64,000 nucleotides of DNA, from the NCBI GenBank assembly GCA_016858145.1, contig JAEHOE010000106.1:1-64000 (forward strand). Direction: 5' to 3'. The notes under the pieces were generated by a model. The model was given only the letters and a program-made list of their open reading frames with translations, was not told the origin of the DNA and did not search any database. Below are positions 53,382 through 64,000 of this stretch, piece by piece (the first letter of the stretch is position 1; each line of letters begins with the position of its first letter). The DNA is from Edaphochlamys debaryana. Its lineage: Eukaryota; Chlorophyta; Chlorophyceae; Chlamydomonadales. A program made the position numbers and the translations under genes.

Positions 53382-56300
53382 TCACACCCCACGAACCCCA
53401 CGTGTCTCTCTTCTTACCGCAAGCCTTGAGCAACCTTGAGCGAGCAAAGCCGCACACGCACGCCCTAGTACTTGAACGCACACACTAGAAAGGACACCTA
53501 ATACTTCGCGCTCCCCCTGCCCCGGATGAAGCGGAGCGGCGCGGTGCCGCCCCCCGCAGCTCCGGAGCCGCCCTCCCCGGCGGCGACGGGCGGGCGGCGC
53601 TGCCAGAGGGAAGGGAGCCCGGGGCGAGCCGGCGGGGCTGTGGGCCGCGCCCAAGCCGGCAGCGGCGTTGGCGGACTGCTGCGGCCGCAGCGTCCGCGGC
53701 GTTGCGACGAGCAGGTTGCGGCGGTTGGGGTTGGACGGAGACGACCGACCGGCTGTGGCCGCAGCGCCGGCCGCCGCCACCACGCGCCGGCTGGTGGTAA
53801 GCAAGCGTTGGAGCTCGCGCGTGAACGCCTCTCGGATCAGGGGCGCAGACTCGCGTCGCTGCGCCTGCACGGCCGCCGCGGTTGCGTCGGCGAAGGGCGA
53901 GGCGGCGGCGGCGAGGGGCGAGGCGGCGGCGGAGGGCCCCGGCGGCGCGGTGTGGCGCTCGGGGGGCTCCCCGGCGTGGCCCGCGCCGTTCGAGTCGTCG
54001 CCAAGCTGCAGCGGACAGTAGGGGCGCAGGGGATTGATGCGGGGTGTCTGACACATGACGCGTCGGCGAAACACACACCCAGACACGGGCTCTCAGGCCT
54101 GAAAGCCCCGCACTGAAGCCCGCTCTCCCCCGCTCCCCCGTTCAACCCACCTGCAGTGGCAGGAGGTGCAGCGAGCGCCGCCCCATGCCGCCGCCACTCC
54201 CCACCGCCGCTGACGCGGCGGCGGCAGCTCCCGGCGTCGACGGCACTCCCGACGTCGGCCCGCCCGACACGGGCCCGCCGCCCGCTCCGTCGCCTCGCTC
54301 CCTCGACCCCAGACGCCACAGGGGCCAGGGGCCGGCGGCGGCGCGGGCGCCCAGGGGCGAGACGGGGGCGCCGGCGTGGGAGCCCTGGCGGTGCGCTGCG
54401 CCGCTGGCGGTGGTCCCTGCGGAGGCGGAGGCGGTGAAGGCGGTGACGTGGGAGGCGGTGCGGATGATGGAGCCGGCGCGGGAGAAGCCCGCCTGGCGGG
54501 GTGAGGGGGCGGGTGAGAAAGGGTGGGAGGGTTTAGGGTCGATGAAAGCACAGGGCCCAAACCTCTACACGGGGAACGGTGAAGCCCTGCAATTGCACAC
54601 AAGTGGCACCATACGTATGCAGGCGTTCGCTACCGAAGGGGCCTTGCCTGCAGGTTGCTGCTGGCGGATCGGACGGAGGAGGCGAAGGAGCCGAAGAAGG
54701 AGCCATGGCGGGAGGGGCGGCCGGAGGGGGACTGGAGGGAGTTGGGGATGGAGTGGGAGGGGGTGTGGGAGTGCGAGTGGGAGCCCGGGTGCGATGGCAC
54801 AAGCTCCGCCGCCACCGCCGCCAGTTGCCCCGCCGACGGCGCCGGCGGCGGCCCGTTCCCGCCGCCGCCGGTGCCAGCGTACGACATGCGGCCGCGGCGG
54901 CCGTTGAGCCGATCGTCCGCGACGGGGCTGACCGCCTCGCCGTCGCCGCCGGCAGACACGTAGCCGTCGGCGGCGCCGGTGGCGGAGGTGGCGCCGCGGC
55001 GTGGCGACAGCGGCGGCGAGTAGCCCGGCGGCGGCGGCGGCAGCTGCTGCGCCGCCGCTGGGCCCGTGGGCGCGCGGTTGAAGACGCGGAAGAGCAAGGA
55101 AGAGCCGCGTCCGCGGGCTTGGGCGGGGCTCTGGTGACGGCGGCCGGCGGCGGCGATGATTCCTCGGGTGCCGCTGGCGGAGCGGCGCTCTCGGAAAGCG
55201 TCTGCCGCCGCCGCCGCGGCGGCGTTGTCAGGCCCCGCCGCCGCGTCCATCAGGTCAGAAGTGCCCGCCGGCACCGACAGCCGCCGCTCGCGCCGGCCGC
55301 TGCGGCCGCTGCCGCCGCTGGCCTCGGCGCCGTCAGCGTCACCTGCCGCCGCCGCCGCCGCCAGGCGCTCGCCCTCCGGGCCCAGCTCCAACCGGATCGA
55401 GCCGCCGCCGCTGCCGGTGACAACAGCACCGGCGGCGGCGCCAGCGGCGGCGGCGGCGCCGTCAGTGGCACCGTCGGCGGCGCGGCGGCTGCCGGAAAGG
55501 GGCGACGGCGCCGCGCCGCCGCCGCTGCCGCCGGCAAGGTTGCCGCTGCCTGGCGCCATGCGAGTGGGCCGGCGGCCGCTGCCGGACCGCGACATGCGCG
55601 GCGGCGGCGGTGGCGGTGGCGGTGGCGGCGTGACGGCGGCGGCGAAAGCGTCCTTCGCGGCGGTGGCGGGGGTGGAGTGGCTCTCTGCCTCGTCCCCCTC
55701 CTCCAGGCGCGGCAGCCCGGGCGAAACCCCGACCAAGCCCAAGCCGCCGCCGAGCCCTCCCAGCCCGCCGCCGCCACGCCCGTTGCCGCCGCCACCGCCG
55801 TCGCCTTGCTCCACCCCCGCTGCGCCTGGCGGCGCCCCCGCCTCCAGCCCCTGCCCCGGCGAAGGGCCCGCGCTCAGTCCTCCCATGCCGCCGCCGCCGC
55901 CGCCCATGGGCCCGCCGACGGCAGGGCTCCACATCTGGGACAGGCTGGCGGAGGGGGCCGAGCCGCGGCTGCCCCCCGAGGCGGAGGAGGCCCGGTCGGT
56001 GAGGTTGGAGTCCCTGCGGCGGCGCGGGGTGGAGACGAGCGGGGCAGGGGCGGGAGGAGGGGGTGAGATTGGGCACGCGTGGGGGCTGCGAGGGCATTCG
56101 GATAACACTAGGGCTACAGCCAGGCATGTCCTACACGGCTACAGGGGCCCCCTCCGACCGCCTCCCTTCCGCCAGGCGTCTCCCCACCTGTCGGTCCCTG
56201 GGGCGGTCCCCGTGGGCGGGGTTCCGCCCATGCCTGCCGTAAGGTTGGCGGCGCCCGTGTAGCCCGCTGTGGAGGAGAAGAGGTTGTGGGGCGCCCCTGA

Positions 56301-57885
56301 GAGGCCGCTGCCGCCACTCATGGACACACCGCCGCCGGTGAAGGGGCTGTCGGACCCGTCCTGAGGGAAGGGACAGGGACGGGACGGGCGGGTGGGCAGG
56401 ATTGAGTAAAGGAGCACGTTACTTCGAGCGGCCTGGCTAGCAGAGAAGCCCACACTCTGTGCTTGTACCCACCCCATCCATCCTGCGTCCTCTTGTGACC
56501 GGGATGCAGTCCTGCACACGCAGTCAGCCCGTCGTACACTCACGTGGGAAGGAGCCAAGGGGTGGTTGGAGGGGTGGGGGTAGGGGTACGGGTACAGGTT
56601 CCCCTGAGCGCTGCCGTCACGCCCACCGCCGGCGGCCGCCGCCGCTGCCGCGGCCGCCACCGCCGCCGCAGCCACGGACGCGCTGGCGGCGCTGTTGGTT
56701 AAGGCACTCTTACGTAAAAGCACGGGACGAGCATTGCTGTTCGCGCGGCTCGCGCCGCTCGTAAAACCGCTGCCGTACCTGAAACCGCCGTACACGCTGT
56801 GTCCGCTGGGCACGGCGTTCGGAGCGCCGGCAACGCCGCCGCCGACCCTGCCGGCACCGCCGCCAGCAGCGGCGGCGCTCTGCTCCACCGCCGCTGCGAC
56901 CGCGACGGCAGTTGCCATGGCGGCGGCGGCAGCGGCGTCCCCGCCGACGGGGGCGGCGGCGACGGCAGGGCCGGCAACCGGCGGCGCTCCGGGCAGCTGC
57001 GACGCCGCTCCGCCGGTCCAGGCTCGGGCGCTGCTGCTACGACGCATCGCCGGCAGGCCGCCGCCGCCGCCGCCGCCGCCGCCCTTGCCGGCGGTGCCGC
57101 CGCCACGTGCCATTGCAGCCTGTTGGGCCTCCTGCAGAGGGATGGGATGGGCAGGTGGGAGAGACCTGCCAAGAGGCCGACAGGAGCAACCCGCACGGCT
57201 GGGCTCCCTCCGCCCCCTTCCGGCTCGACCCCACCTGGCAGCACGCAGCCAACAGCCAACACACACATTTTCCCCCCACTTTCCCCTCCTCCGGCCCCCG
57301 CCTCCGCCCCCCTCCTCCGCCCCAGATTACAGCCACCAGGTGCCCACCGCGGGCGGGGTAGAGGTTCAGCACCCGGGCGGGGGATGAGATGGGCGGGAAG
57401 CCATAGCGGCGGGGGCTCAGCATAACAAACGGCTGCCCTTGTTGACCCCAACCCACCCACCCACCCACCCACCCACACACCCGCCCGCCTCCCCACCTGC
57501 GCGAACTGCCAGTACGCCGGCACCCAGCGCCCCGCCACCCCCGGGTCCAGCGCCAGTGCCGCCCCCATGAGCTGCAGCGCCACCGCCACCGCCGTGGGCC
57601 CGCGCGTGTCCAGCGCGAGCTTGAGGGGCAGCACCAGGGACTCGGCAAAGGAGTGGATGCTGGGGGGAGGGGGAAAGTAGCTTTTGGAGTGGGGCAAGCG
57701 GCATTCCGCATTCCGCATTCCGCCAGCAGCAGCCACCACAGGCGTGCCTGGCTGAGGGGCCGGCGGGACGGGGTAGCTACGGTTCAGGACCCTACGATGG
57801 GACTGCCATTGCGGCCGCGGCGCCACCTGCGGGGCCATAAGAGAGCAGCCACGATTGCCGCCTTCTTCGCCGTGCTCACTAGCAT
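53382..57885 (-). CDS. Unit D PACRG/ARM-like low-complexity protein, most intact copy, about 1136 aa
   Basis: Exons, all phases matching: 57885-57827, 57659-57497, 57432-57337, 57131-56544, 56360-56188, 56013-54648, 54492-54151, 54005-53382. Residues about 20-74 include SIHSFAESLVLPLKLALDTR, then QLMGAALALDPGV and VPAYWQFAQ, followed by PARVLNLYPARGG. This resembles the C-terminal ARM helices of PACRG (L-I-P-I-K-x-A-L-N-T-R ... V-P-Y-Y-R-Q-x-L-P-V-L-N). The rest is Ala/Gly/Pro/Ser-rich, with a polyproline run before RMSRSGSGRR and a basic SVRSASSNLQ segment. The N-terminal half of a PACRG domain was not found, so this may be a partial capture or the 5' end is missed. A GC donor (CAG|GCAAGG) follows SASSNLQ. 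Function unknown; a ciliary link would be inference from PACRG only. Confidence 0.55.
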
Positions 57886-57944
57886 TCCATTTGGAACGTA
57901 AGCCACGATCAACACACGCAGTTGGTGCCTGCCGCACGTCAGCC
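57886..57944. promoter_or_regulatory. 59-bp gap between divergent start codons (unit D)
   Basis: The modelled ATG of the leftward gene (57885-57883) and of the rightward gene (57945-57947) point away from each other across 59 bp, and the spacing is the same in units A, B and C. If both starts are right, transcription must begin inside or beyond the partner, so the two 5' ends overlap. No TATA element is seen. Confidence 0.3.
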
Positions 57945-59934
57945 ATGTCCTCCCCCCAGCAGCATCAGCGCGACCAGCAGCCCGCGCACGACGCGCAGGG
58001 CCTGCCCACCGAACACGCGCAGCATGATGCAGCGGAGAAGCAGGGGAGCGCCAAGGGCGTCGGCGGCGGGGGGCGACACGGAAGCAACGACGGGGGAGCG
58101 AGGGGCGCCAGCCGCGAGGTGCGTGGGCCACGGCCAGCACACAGTCCGCGCTCGCGCCACAGTGAGCCATTGCCTGGTCCTTGCATTGCAGGGCAGCGTC
58201 GCGGATGAGCTGAGCCGCGCCGGCGCCGCTGTTTCCGCTGGAAGTGCCGCTGACGGGGGAGCAGCGGTGAGCCCGCGGGTGTGCAATGCGCGTGGGACGC
58301 GCGTGGGGGGCCTACAATACAGCAGGCTTACAACCTTGAGCAGGTCTCCAGGGTACTAGAGAGTACTGTAGAGCACTCTTGCGCCTTTGCTCATGGCCCA
58401 CACGGCCGTTCCGTGCGAGCGGGCGCTCGCTGAGCGCGTAGACGCCGCGCGCATCCCCAGCGTCCATAGGGAACGACTGCGCTCCTTGCGAGCCGTATGC
58501 ATCACCGGAAAGGCAAGCGGAACCCGCATCCGCTCAGCCACTCGTGCATGGCTCCACACAACCACTCCTCAACTATCCTCTGTATCCTCGTGCGCACCCA
58601 GAGGCTCCCTGAATCCCCGCTGGAGAAGGAGCAGAAGCGACGGCGCAAGGTTCGTTTTTACGCGCGCTGTTGCTTATCGCCATGGCTTTCCCTGCGGCCT
58701 GAGGAGTAGCGCACCACGCCGACGCGCACCCACGTCTTGCCCATGCAGGCGGAAGACGAGGTCGAGAAGCAGAAGAAGGTCGGCAAGGCAACCTGCTACG
58801 GTTTGGGGGAGATAGGGTGGGCCGCAGCAGGGCTTTGGGATATGAAACCAGTGCTGTTGCTTGGTGATGGTTTCTAGATCAAGAATTCCGTGCCGCGTGC
58901 GCTGAAACCCCCATCTGCTCCTCAGGTGATGGAGGCGATGGCGGCCGCACACATCAAGGTAAGCCGGGGGGCCGGGGCACTCCCAGCGGGCGTGGGGGGC
59001 AAGTCAAGAAGCTGCGGAACAGGTCCAGTCACTTCCACGTGTAGCCAGCGCTCTGCTGCTGACGCGTACGTCTGCTTGGATGGTGGATTCTAGGTCAAGA
59101 TCCCGTGCAGACCCTGGGCGGTTCTCGTTGTGTCCTGATCCAGCACTTGACACCCCATGTGCTCCTCAGGAGCTGGAGGCGATGGCCGCACACGTCAAGG
59201 TCAGCCGGGGGGCCGGGGCACTCCCAGCGGGCGTGGGGGACAAGTCAAGAAGCTGCGGAACAGGTCCAGTCACTTCCACGTGTAGCCAGCGCTCTGCTGC
59301 TGACGCGTACGTCTGCTTGGATGGTGGATTCTAGGTCAAGATCCCGTGCAGACCCTGGGCGGTTCTCGTTGTGTCCTGATCCAGCGCTTTTACACCCCAC
59401 CTGGTCGGCTGTGCTCCTCAGGAACTGGAGGCCAAGGTCGCACGCATCGAGGTGAGTGGGGGGGGCCGGGGCACTCCCAACGGCCGGTGGGGACAAGTCA
59501 CGAAACTGCACAACACGTCCAGCCACTTCCACGTGTAGCCAGGGCTCCGCTGACGCGTCTGCTTGGGTGGTGGTTTCGAGGTGAAGAATCCCATACTCAC
59601 CCTCGGCGACCCTGCCTCTGTTCGTCCAAGCTGTTGCTCGCTTGCTCCTACCGGTATCGCAACCCGTCGTTGGCCAACCGCTGTCCGCCTCGTCTTAGGG
59701 GTCGACTCGTGGCCGGTTCCGCGCGCCTGCATTGCGCACCCAAGCACCCGCCCCTTCCGGCAACCGCTCAGCTGTGCCCGCACTCGCCTTGCCTCCCCGC
59801 AGTCGGCTTCACCCGGCGGAGGCACGGGCGCGGGCGCTGGCACGAGCGCGGGCGCGGGCGCGGGCCCGGGCGGGGCGGGGAACGCAGCCCAGGCGGCGGC
59901 GGAGGTGCAGCAGGGCGGGGAGGGCGAGGAGTAG
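57945..59934 (+). CDS. Unit D micro-exon coiled-coil protein, about 230 aa
   Basis: Exons, all phase 0: 57945-58118, 58192-58266, 58372-58512, 58602-58649, 58749-58778, micro-exons 58926-58958, 59170-59199, 59422-59451, and 59803-59934. Coiled-coil residues come from VMEAMAAAHIK, ELEAMAAHVK and ELEAKVARIE. The second micro-exon is 30 nt, having lost one codon, and its donor is GTCAGC, weaker than GTAAGC elsewhere. The C-terminus is Gly/Ala-rich and ends QQGGEGEE. With three repeats it is the shortest intact version in the window. Function unknown. Confidence 0.6.
58926..59451 (+). repeat. Unit D micro-exon tandem repeat, three copies
   Basis: Exon starts 58926, 59170 and 59422. The last interval is 252 bp because the final copy has the CCACCTGGTCGGCTG variant also seen in unit A. 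Confidence 0.88.
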
Positions 59935-61989
59935 ACGGCTGAGGCGGGCGATGACTGAGCTTCGCCGCCCCAGTGGCCCCAGCCCTGAGGGCCCCGGGCG
60001 GACTGGGAGGCTGGGGCCGACCGTGTTCAGAAGCTGAGTAGGAGGAGGGGGGAGGAGAGGGGAAGCTGAGGACGCTACACGGAAGCGGCGGTGGGAGGAG
60101 CGCTTGGGTAATGTAGCCTGCCTCAGGCGGCAGCCGTATGGAAGACGCTTAGCTGGCTGCATGGGCAGGGGCATGGGCAGGCAGGGGCAGGCATGGGCAG
60201 GGGCATGGGCAGGCAGGGGTAGGAAATTTCGCTGGGCGTAGGCGGGTACAACTTTATGGGTGCGTAGGCGGGTAGATGGGCGTGGGGTGGAGCTGGCGGG
60301 CTGCAGGTATTGCGGGCCGTTGACTCTACGGCTGGCCGGGGTAAGGGGACACGAGTTACGCGAAAGCAGGCCAGCAAAGTGCAACATCGTCTTGCGGCTG
60401 GCCGGGGTGCATGCGATGTGTGGGCAGGCCACGAGGACGTGCCTTGTTCGCCTGTGACGCTCCTGTGTAGAGCAGGGCCCGGCGGGGGCCAGCAGCTTGA
60501 GTGCCAGCATCAGTGCTTGTAGCGAGCGAGTGATCTTGGCACTCTGAGCCCTGACCCTCACACAGCTATGCACGGAGGACCCCACCGCCTCAGCCTCACA
60601 CGCTGTGCCCGGGGTATCAGCGAGGGGTATCAGGGACTACCGGTATATGCTCACACTAGCACGCCTTCGGCCTCAGGCCTCACAGCCCTGCCTGACCCAG
60701 TGGAGGGACTCATGTGGACGGTCTTAGCATGCGAACGTTTACGGTAGGACCTGAGAGAGGTCATTGCGAGTCATGCCAGGGACTTGCGCTTTTGGCTTGC
60801 AGGTTGCCAGCCCGTGAGGTGGGTCACATGGCCCCAGCGTTCAGCGCTGTGACCCCAAGGGGGGTCTTTCATTGCAAACATTGAGGACTGACCCACACAC
60901 ACGCTCGGACCTCGGAGCCCTGACCCACACGGCCACACACCATCATGCGTTGAGCGCTGACGGCTTCATGGCATCCAGGCCGGCAATAGTGCAGGGAGTC
61001 CCAGGCGTGCAGACTCTTCTCCTGGCCTTCGGGGACCACGGGTACGTCGACTGTAGCCCCACCCGAGTCGGCTCTCGCGGGGGGTTCGGGCCTCTTGTAA
61101 CTCTCGCATCCGAAGGAGTGCAAGCCGTGCCAGGGCCTACATACGGTATTTACATAAAGCCGGCCTTCGGCATCACCCCATGAAGGAGGACAACCTTGCG
61201 ACCCGGCCCACCATCGCCCTCAGAAATCCCCAACAACTGTACCCAGCTCCCCGGATGAACGGCCCTCGCCTGCGTGCATCAATCCGTCTCCTCTAGTGGC
61301 CATCCGCTTAATACCCGCTCGCACATGCACAGACACGCCAGTGCCGAGCCCACCCATACCCACCGCACTCCTGACGGGGTTCACAAAGCCGGGCTCTGGG
61401 AACACCAGCTTTCACCTCCGCCCCATCCAACTAGCCTCCGCTATGCATACCTTAGCACAGGCAGGATCAGGACAGGCCCCCAGGTTTGAACAGTTCAAGG
61501 CGTAAACAGCCTGCAAAGTAAGCCGATGAGAGTGTGCGGGGCTGATCCCAGGCTCACCCTCAAACATGCAGCGTGTATGCACGCGAGCAGCACCTGTGCT
61601 GCCAGGGGCCATGGCTCTTTCCCCCACCCCAGCCTATGCGGACAGAGAAGGCTGAACGAGTAGCTGGGACCTTCACACGTGCAACCCCAGAAGCGTCAAC
61701 TACGGAAATCCAACCCCAGCATCTGTGCATGCGCATCAATAAGGCCGAAGGCCCATGTATGTGGTCACGACGGTGTGTGACCTGCCTAGCCCTCCTGCCC
61801 CTGAACACGAATCGTGGGGCGTGGCTTTGGCCACTGTACAATGGCGTCCCGCGCCGCCCCACCCCCTGCGCTTGTCAGTGCCAAAATCAGCAATCTAAAA
61901 ACGTACGTGTCACGTGCTCCGTCCATGCCCCGCTCCTTACTTTGTACTTGGGGGTCCAGACCCGCACGCAACCACAACTGACGTACGGC
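59935..61989. other. Unit D tail and unit E spacer
   Basis: Almost base-for-base the same as 51331-53381, including GCATGGGCAGGCAGGGG repeats and an empty retrotransposon site at 60566-60640. Unit E starts near 60741. No gene is recognised. Confidence 0.6.
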
Positions 61990-64000
61990 TCACACCCCAC
62001 GAATCCCACGTGTCTCTCTTCTTACCGCAAGCCTTGAGCAACCTTGAGCGAGCAAAGCCGCACACGCACGCCCTAGTACTTGAACGCACACACTAGAAAG
62101 GACACCTAATACTTCGCGCTCCCCCTGCCCCGGATGAAGCGGAGCGGCGCGGTGCCGCCCCCCGCAGCTCCGGAGCCGCCCTCCCCGGCGGCGACGGGCG
62201 GGCGGCGCTGCCAGAGGGAAGGGAGCCCGGGGCGAGCCGGCGGGGCTGTGGGCCGCGCCCAAGCCGGCAGCGGCGTTGGCGGACTGCTGCGGCCGCAGCG
62301 TCCGCGGCGTTGCGACGAGCAGGTTGCGGCGGTTGGGGTTGGACGGAGACGACCGACCGGCTGTGGCCGCAGCGCCGGCCGCCGCCACCACGCGCCGGCT
62401 GGTGGTAAGCAAGCGTTGGAGCTCGCGCGTGAACGCCTCTCGGATCAGGGGCGCAGACTCGCGTCGCTGCGCCTGCACGGCCGCCGCGGTTGCGTCGGCG
62501 AAGGGCGAGGCGGCGGCGGCGAGGGGCGTGGCGGCGGCGGAGGGCCCCGGCGGCGCGGTGTGGCGCTCGGGGGGCTCCCCGGCGTGGCCCGCGCCGTTCG
62601 AGTCGTCGCCAAGCTGCAGCGGACAGTAGGGGCGCAGGGGATTGATGCGGGGTGTCTGACACATGACGCGTCGGCGAAACACACACCCAGACACGGGCTC
62701 TCAGGCCTGAAAGCCCCGCACTGAAGCCCGCTCTCCCCCGCTCCCCCGTTCAACCCACCTGCAGTGGCAGGAGGTGCAGCGAGCGCCGCCCCATGCCGCC
62801 GCCACTCCCCACCGCCGCTGACGCGGCGGCGGCAGCTCCCGGCGTCGACGGCACTCCCGACGTCGGCCCGCCCGACACGGGCCCGCCGCCCGCTCCGTCG
62901 CCTCGCTCCCTCGACCCCAGACGCCACAGGGGCCAGGGGCCGGCGGCGGCGCGGGCGCCCAGGGGCGAGACGGGGGCGCCGGCGTGGGAGCCCTGGCGGT
63001 GCGCTGCGCCGCTGGCGGTGGTCCCTGCGGAGGCGGAGGCGGTGAAGGCGGTGACGTGGGAGGCGGTGCGGATGATGGAGCCGGCGCGGGAGAAGCCCGC
63101 CTGGCGGGGTGAGGGGGCGGGTGAGAAAGGGTGGGAGGGTTTAGGGTCGATGAAAGCACAGGGCCCAAACCTCTACACGGGGAACGGTGAAGCCCTGCAA
63201 TTGCACACAAGTGGCACCATACGTATGCAGGCGTTCGCTACCGAAGGGGCCTTGCCTGCAGGTTGCTGCTGGCGGATCGGACGGAGGAGGCGAAGGAGCC
63301 GAAGAAGGAGCCATGGCGGGAGGGGCGGCCGGAGGGGGACTGGAGGGAGTTGGGGATGGAGTGGGAGGGGGTGTGGGAGTGCGAGTGGGAGCCCGGGTGC
63401 GATGGCACAAGCTCCGCCGCCACCGCCGCCAGTTGCCCCGCCGACGGCGCCGGCGGCGGCCCGTTCCCGCCGCCGCCGGTGCCAGCGTACGACATGCGGC
63501 CGCGGCGGCCGTTGAGCCGATCGTCCGCGACGGGGCTGACCGCCTCGCCGTCGCCGCCGGCAGACACGTAGCCGTCGGCGGCGCCGGTGGCGGAGGTGGC
63601 GCCGCGGCGTGGCGACAGCGGCGGCGAGTAGCCCGGCGGCGGCGGCGGCAGCTGCTGCGCCGCCGCTGGGCCCGTGGGCGCGCGGTTGAAGACGCGGAAG
63701 AGCAAGGAAGAGCCGCGTCCGCGGGCTTGGGCGGGGCTCTGGTGACGGCGGCCGGCGGCGGCGATGATTCCTCGGGTGCCGCTGGCGGAGCGGCGCTCTC
63801 GGAAAGCGTCTGCCGCCGCCGCCGCGGCGGCGTTGTCAGGCCCCGCCGCCGCGTCCATCAGGTCAGAAGTGCCCGCCGGCACCGACAGCCGCCGCTCGCG
63901 CCGGCCGCTGCGGCCGCTGCCGCCGCTGGCCTCGGCGCCGTCAGCGTCACCTGCCGCCGCCGCCGCCGCCAGGCGCTCGCCCTCCGGGCCCAGCTCCAAC
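61990..64000 (-). CDS. Unit E copy of the PACRG/ARM-like gene, 5' part beyond the window
   Basis: Exons visible: 64000-63256 (cut by the edge), 63100-62759, 62613-61990. Each equals the unit D coordinate plus 8608, apart from a few substitutions and a small insertion near 61983. The GC donor at 63256/63255 and the long last-exon frame are conserved. The copy appears intact as far as it can be read. Confidence 0.55.

Larger units (their letters stand above)
17735..64000. repeat. Tandem segmental array of at least five gene-bearing units (A-E)
   Basis: The same sequence order recurs with starts near 17735 (A, degraded), 25321 (B), 45132 (C), 52137 (D) and 60741 (E, cut by the window edge). The landmark GGATGAAGCGGAGCGGCGC recurs near 18787, 26809, 46524, 53524 and 62132. 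C is about 7.0 kb, D about 8.6 kb, and B about 9 kb without its retrotransposon. Each unit has a spacer, a leftward gene, a rightward gene with micro-exon repeats, and a GC-rich tail. D and E are nearly identical; A is most diverged. Shared lesions group B with C. Confidence 0.93.

Noticed and set aside
57796..57901. A small plus-strand ORF (MGLPLRP... ending FAVLTSIPFGT), conserved in all units, looking like a one-helix membrane protein
   Set aside because: It overlaps the first exon of the leftward model, no partner exon fits its phase, and its conservation is explained by the array duplication. It remains a possible alternative reading.

Overview
This window is nuclear DNA of a green alga, most likely a relative of Chlamydomonas (Chlamydomonadales). 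The evidence is very high GC, genes cut into many small exons, poly-C tracts before 3' splice sites, TGTAA-type poly(A) signals, and a non-LTR retrotransposon of the dual-endonuclease (Dualen/RandI) type known from Chlamydomonas. No bacterial-style operon, tRNA, rRNA or CRISPR array was seen.

Layout. (1) 1-1108: no gene seen; short direct repeats. (2) 1109-7046, plus strand: a 14-exon gene for a secretory-pathway CAP10/GT90 (POGLUT/Rumi-like) O-glycosyltransferase of about 457 aa. Its introns hold a decoy duplication of an exon end, an antisense LINE remnant and a C-rich microsatellite. (3) 8401-14969, minus strand: a complete 14-exon gene for glutamine-hydrolysing asparagine synthetase (577 aa), tail to tail with the first gene. 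(4) About 15000-17735: sparse, degraded coding traces (a kinase-like piece, a DUF2283-like piece, an orphan exon). (5) About 17735-64000: a tandem segmental array of at least five units, A to E, of about 7-9 kb, running off the right edge.

Each array unit carries a head-to-head gene pair whose modelled start codons are only about 60 bp apart. Leftward runs a gene for a protein with a short PACRG/ARM-like N-terminal segment and a long Ala/Gly/Pro/Ser-rich tail. Rightward runs a gene for a small coiled-coil protein. Its coiled coil is built from 30-33 nt phase-0 micro-exons carried inside a roughly 244-bp tandem repeat; the copy number is 5, 4, 4 and 3 in units A to D, so protein length tracks repeat number. 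Most copies carry lesions: a 72-bp inverted-repeat insertion in B and C, a roughly 1.9-kb deletion in C, single-base frameshifts in A and C. Unit D looks most intact, and D and E are nearly identical, suggesting recent expansion.

Unit B is split at 34234-44956 by an apparently full-length 10.7-kb Dualen/RandI-like retrotransposon flanked by a 75-bp target-site duplication. It encodes, in order, a multi-pass membrane protein, a cysteine-peptidase-like protein, an AP endonuclease, a reverse transcriptase, a possible split chromodomain, an RNase H, a zinc knuckle and a restriction-like endonuclease, with frame breaks between some parts. The membrane-protein ORF and the chromodomain-like segment are the least expected parts of the element. 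All exon models and identities were read by eye from sequence; none was confirmed by search.
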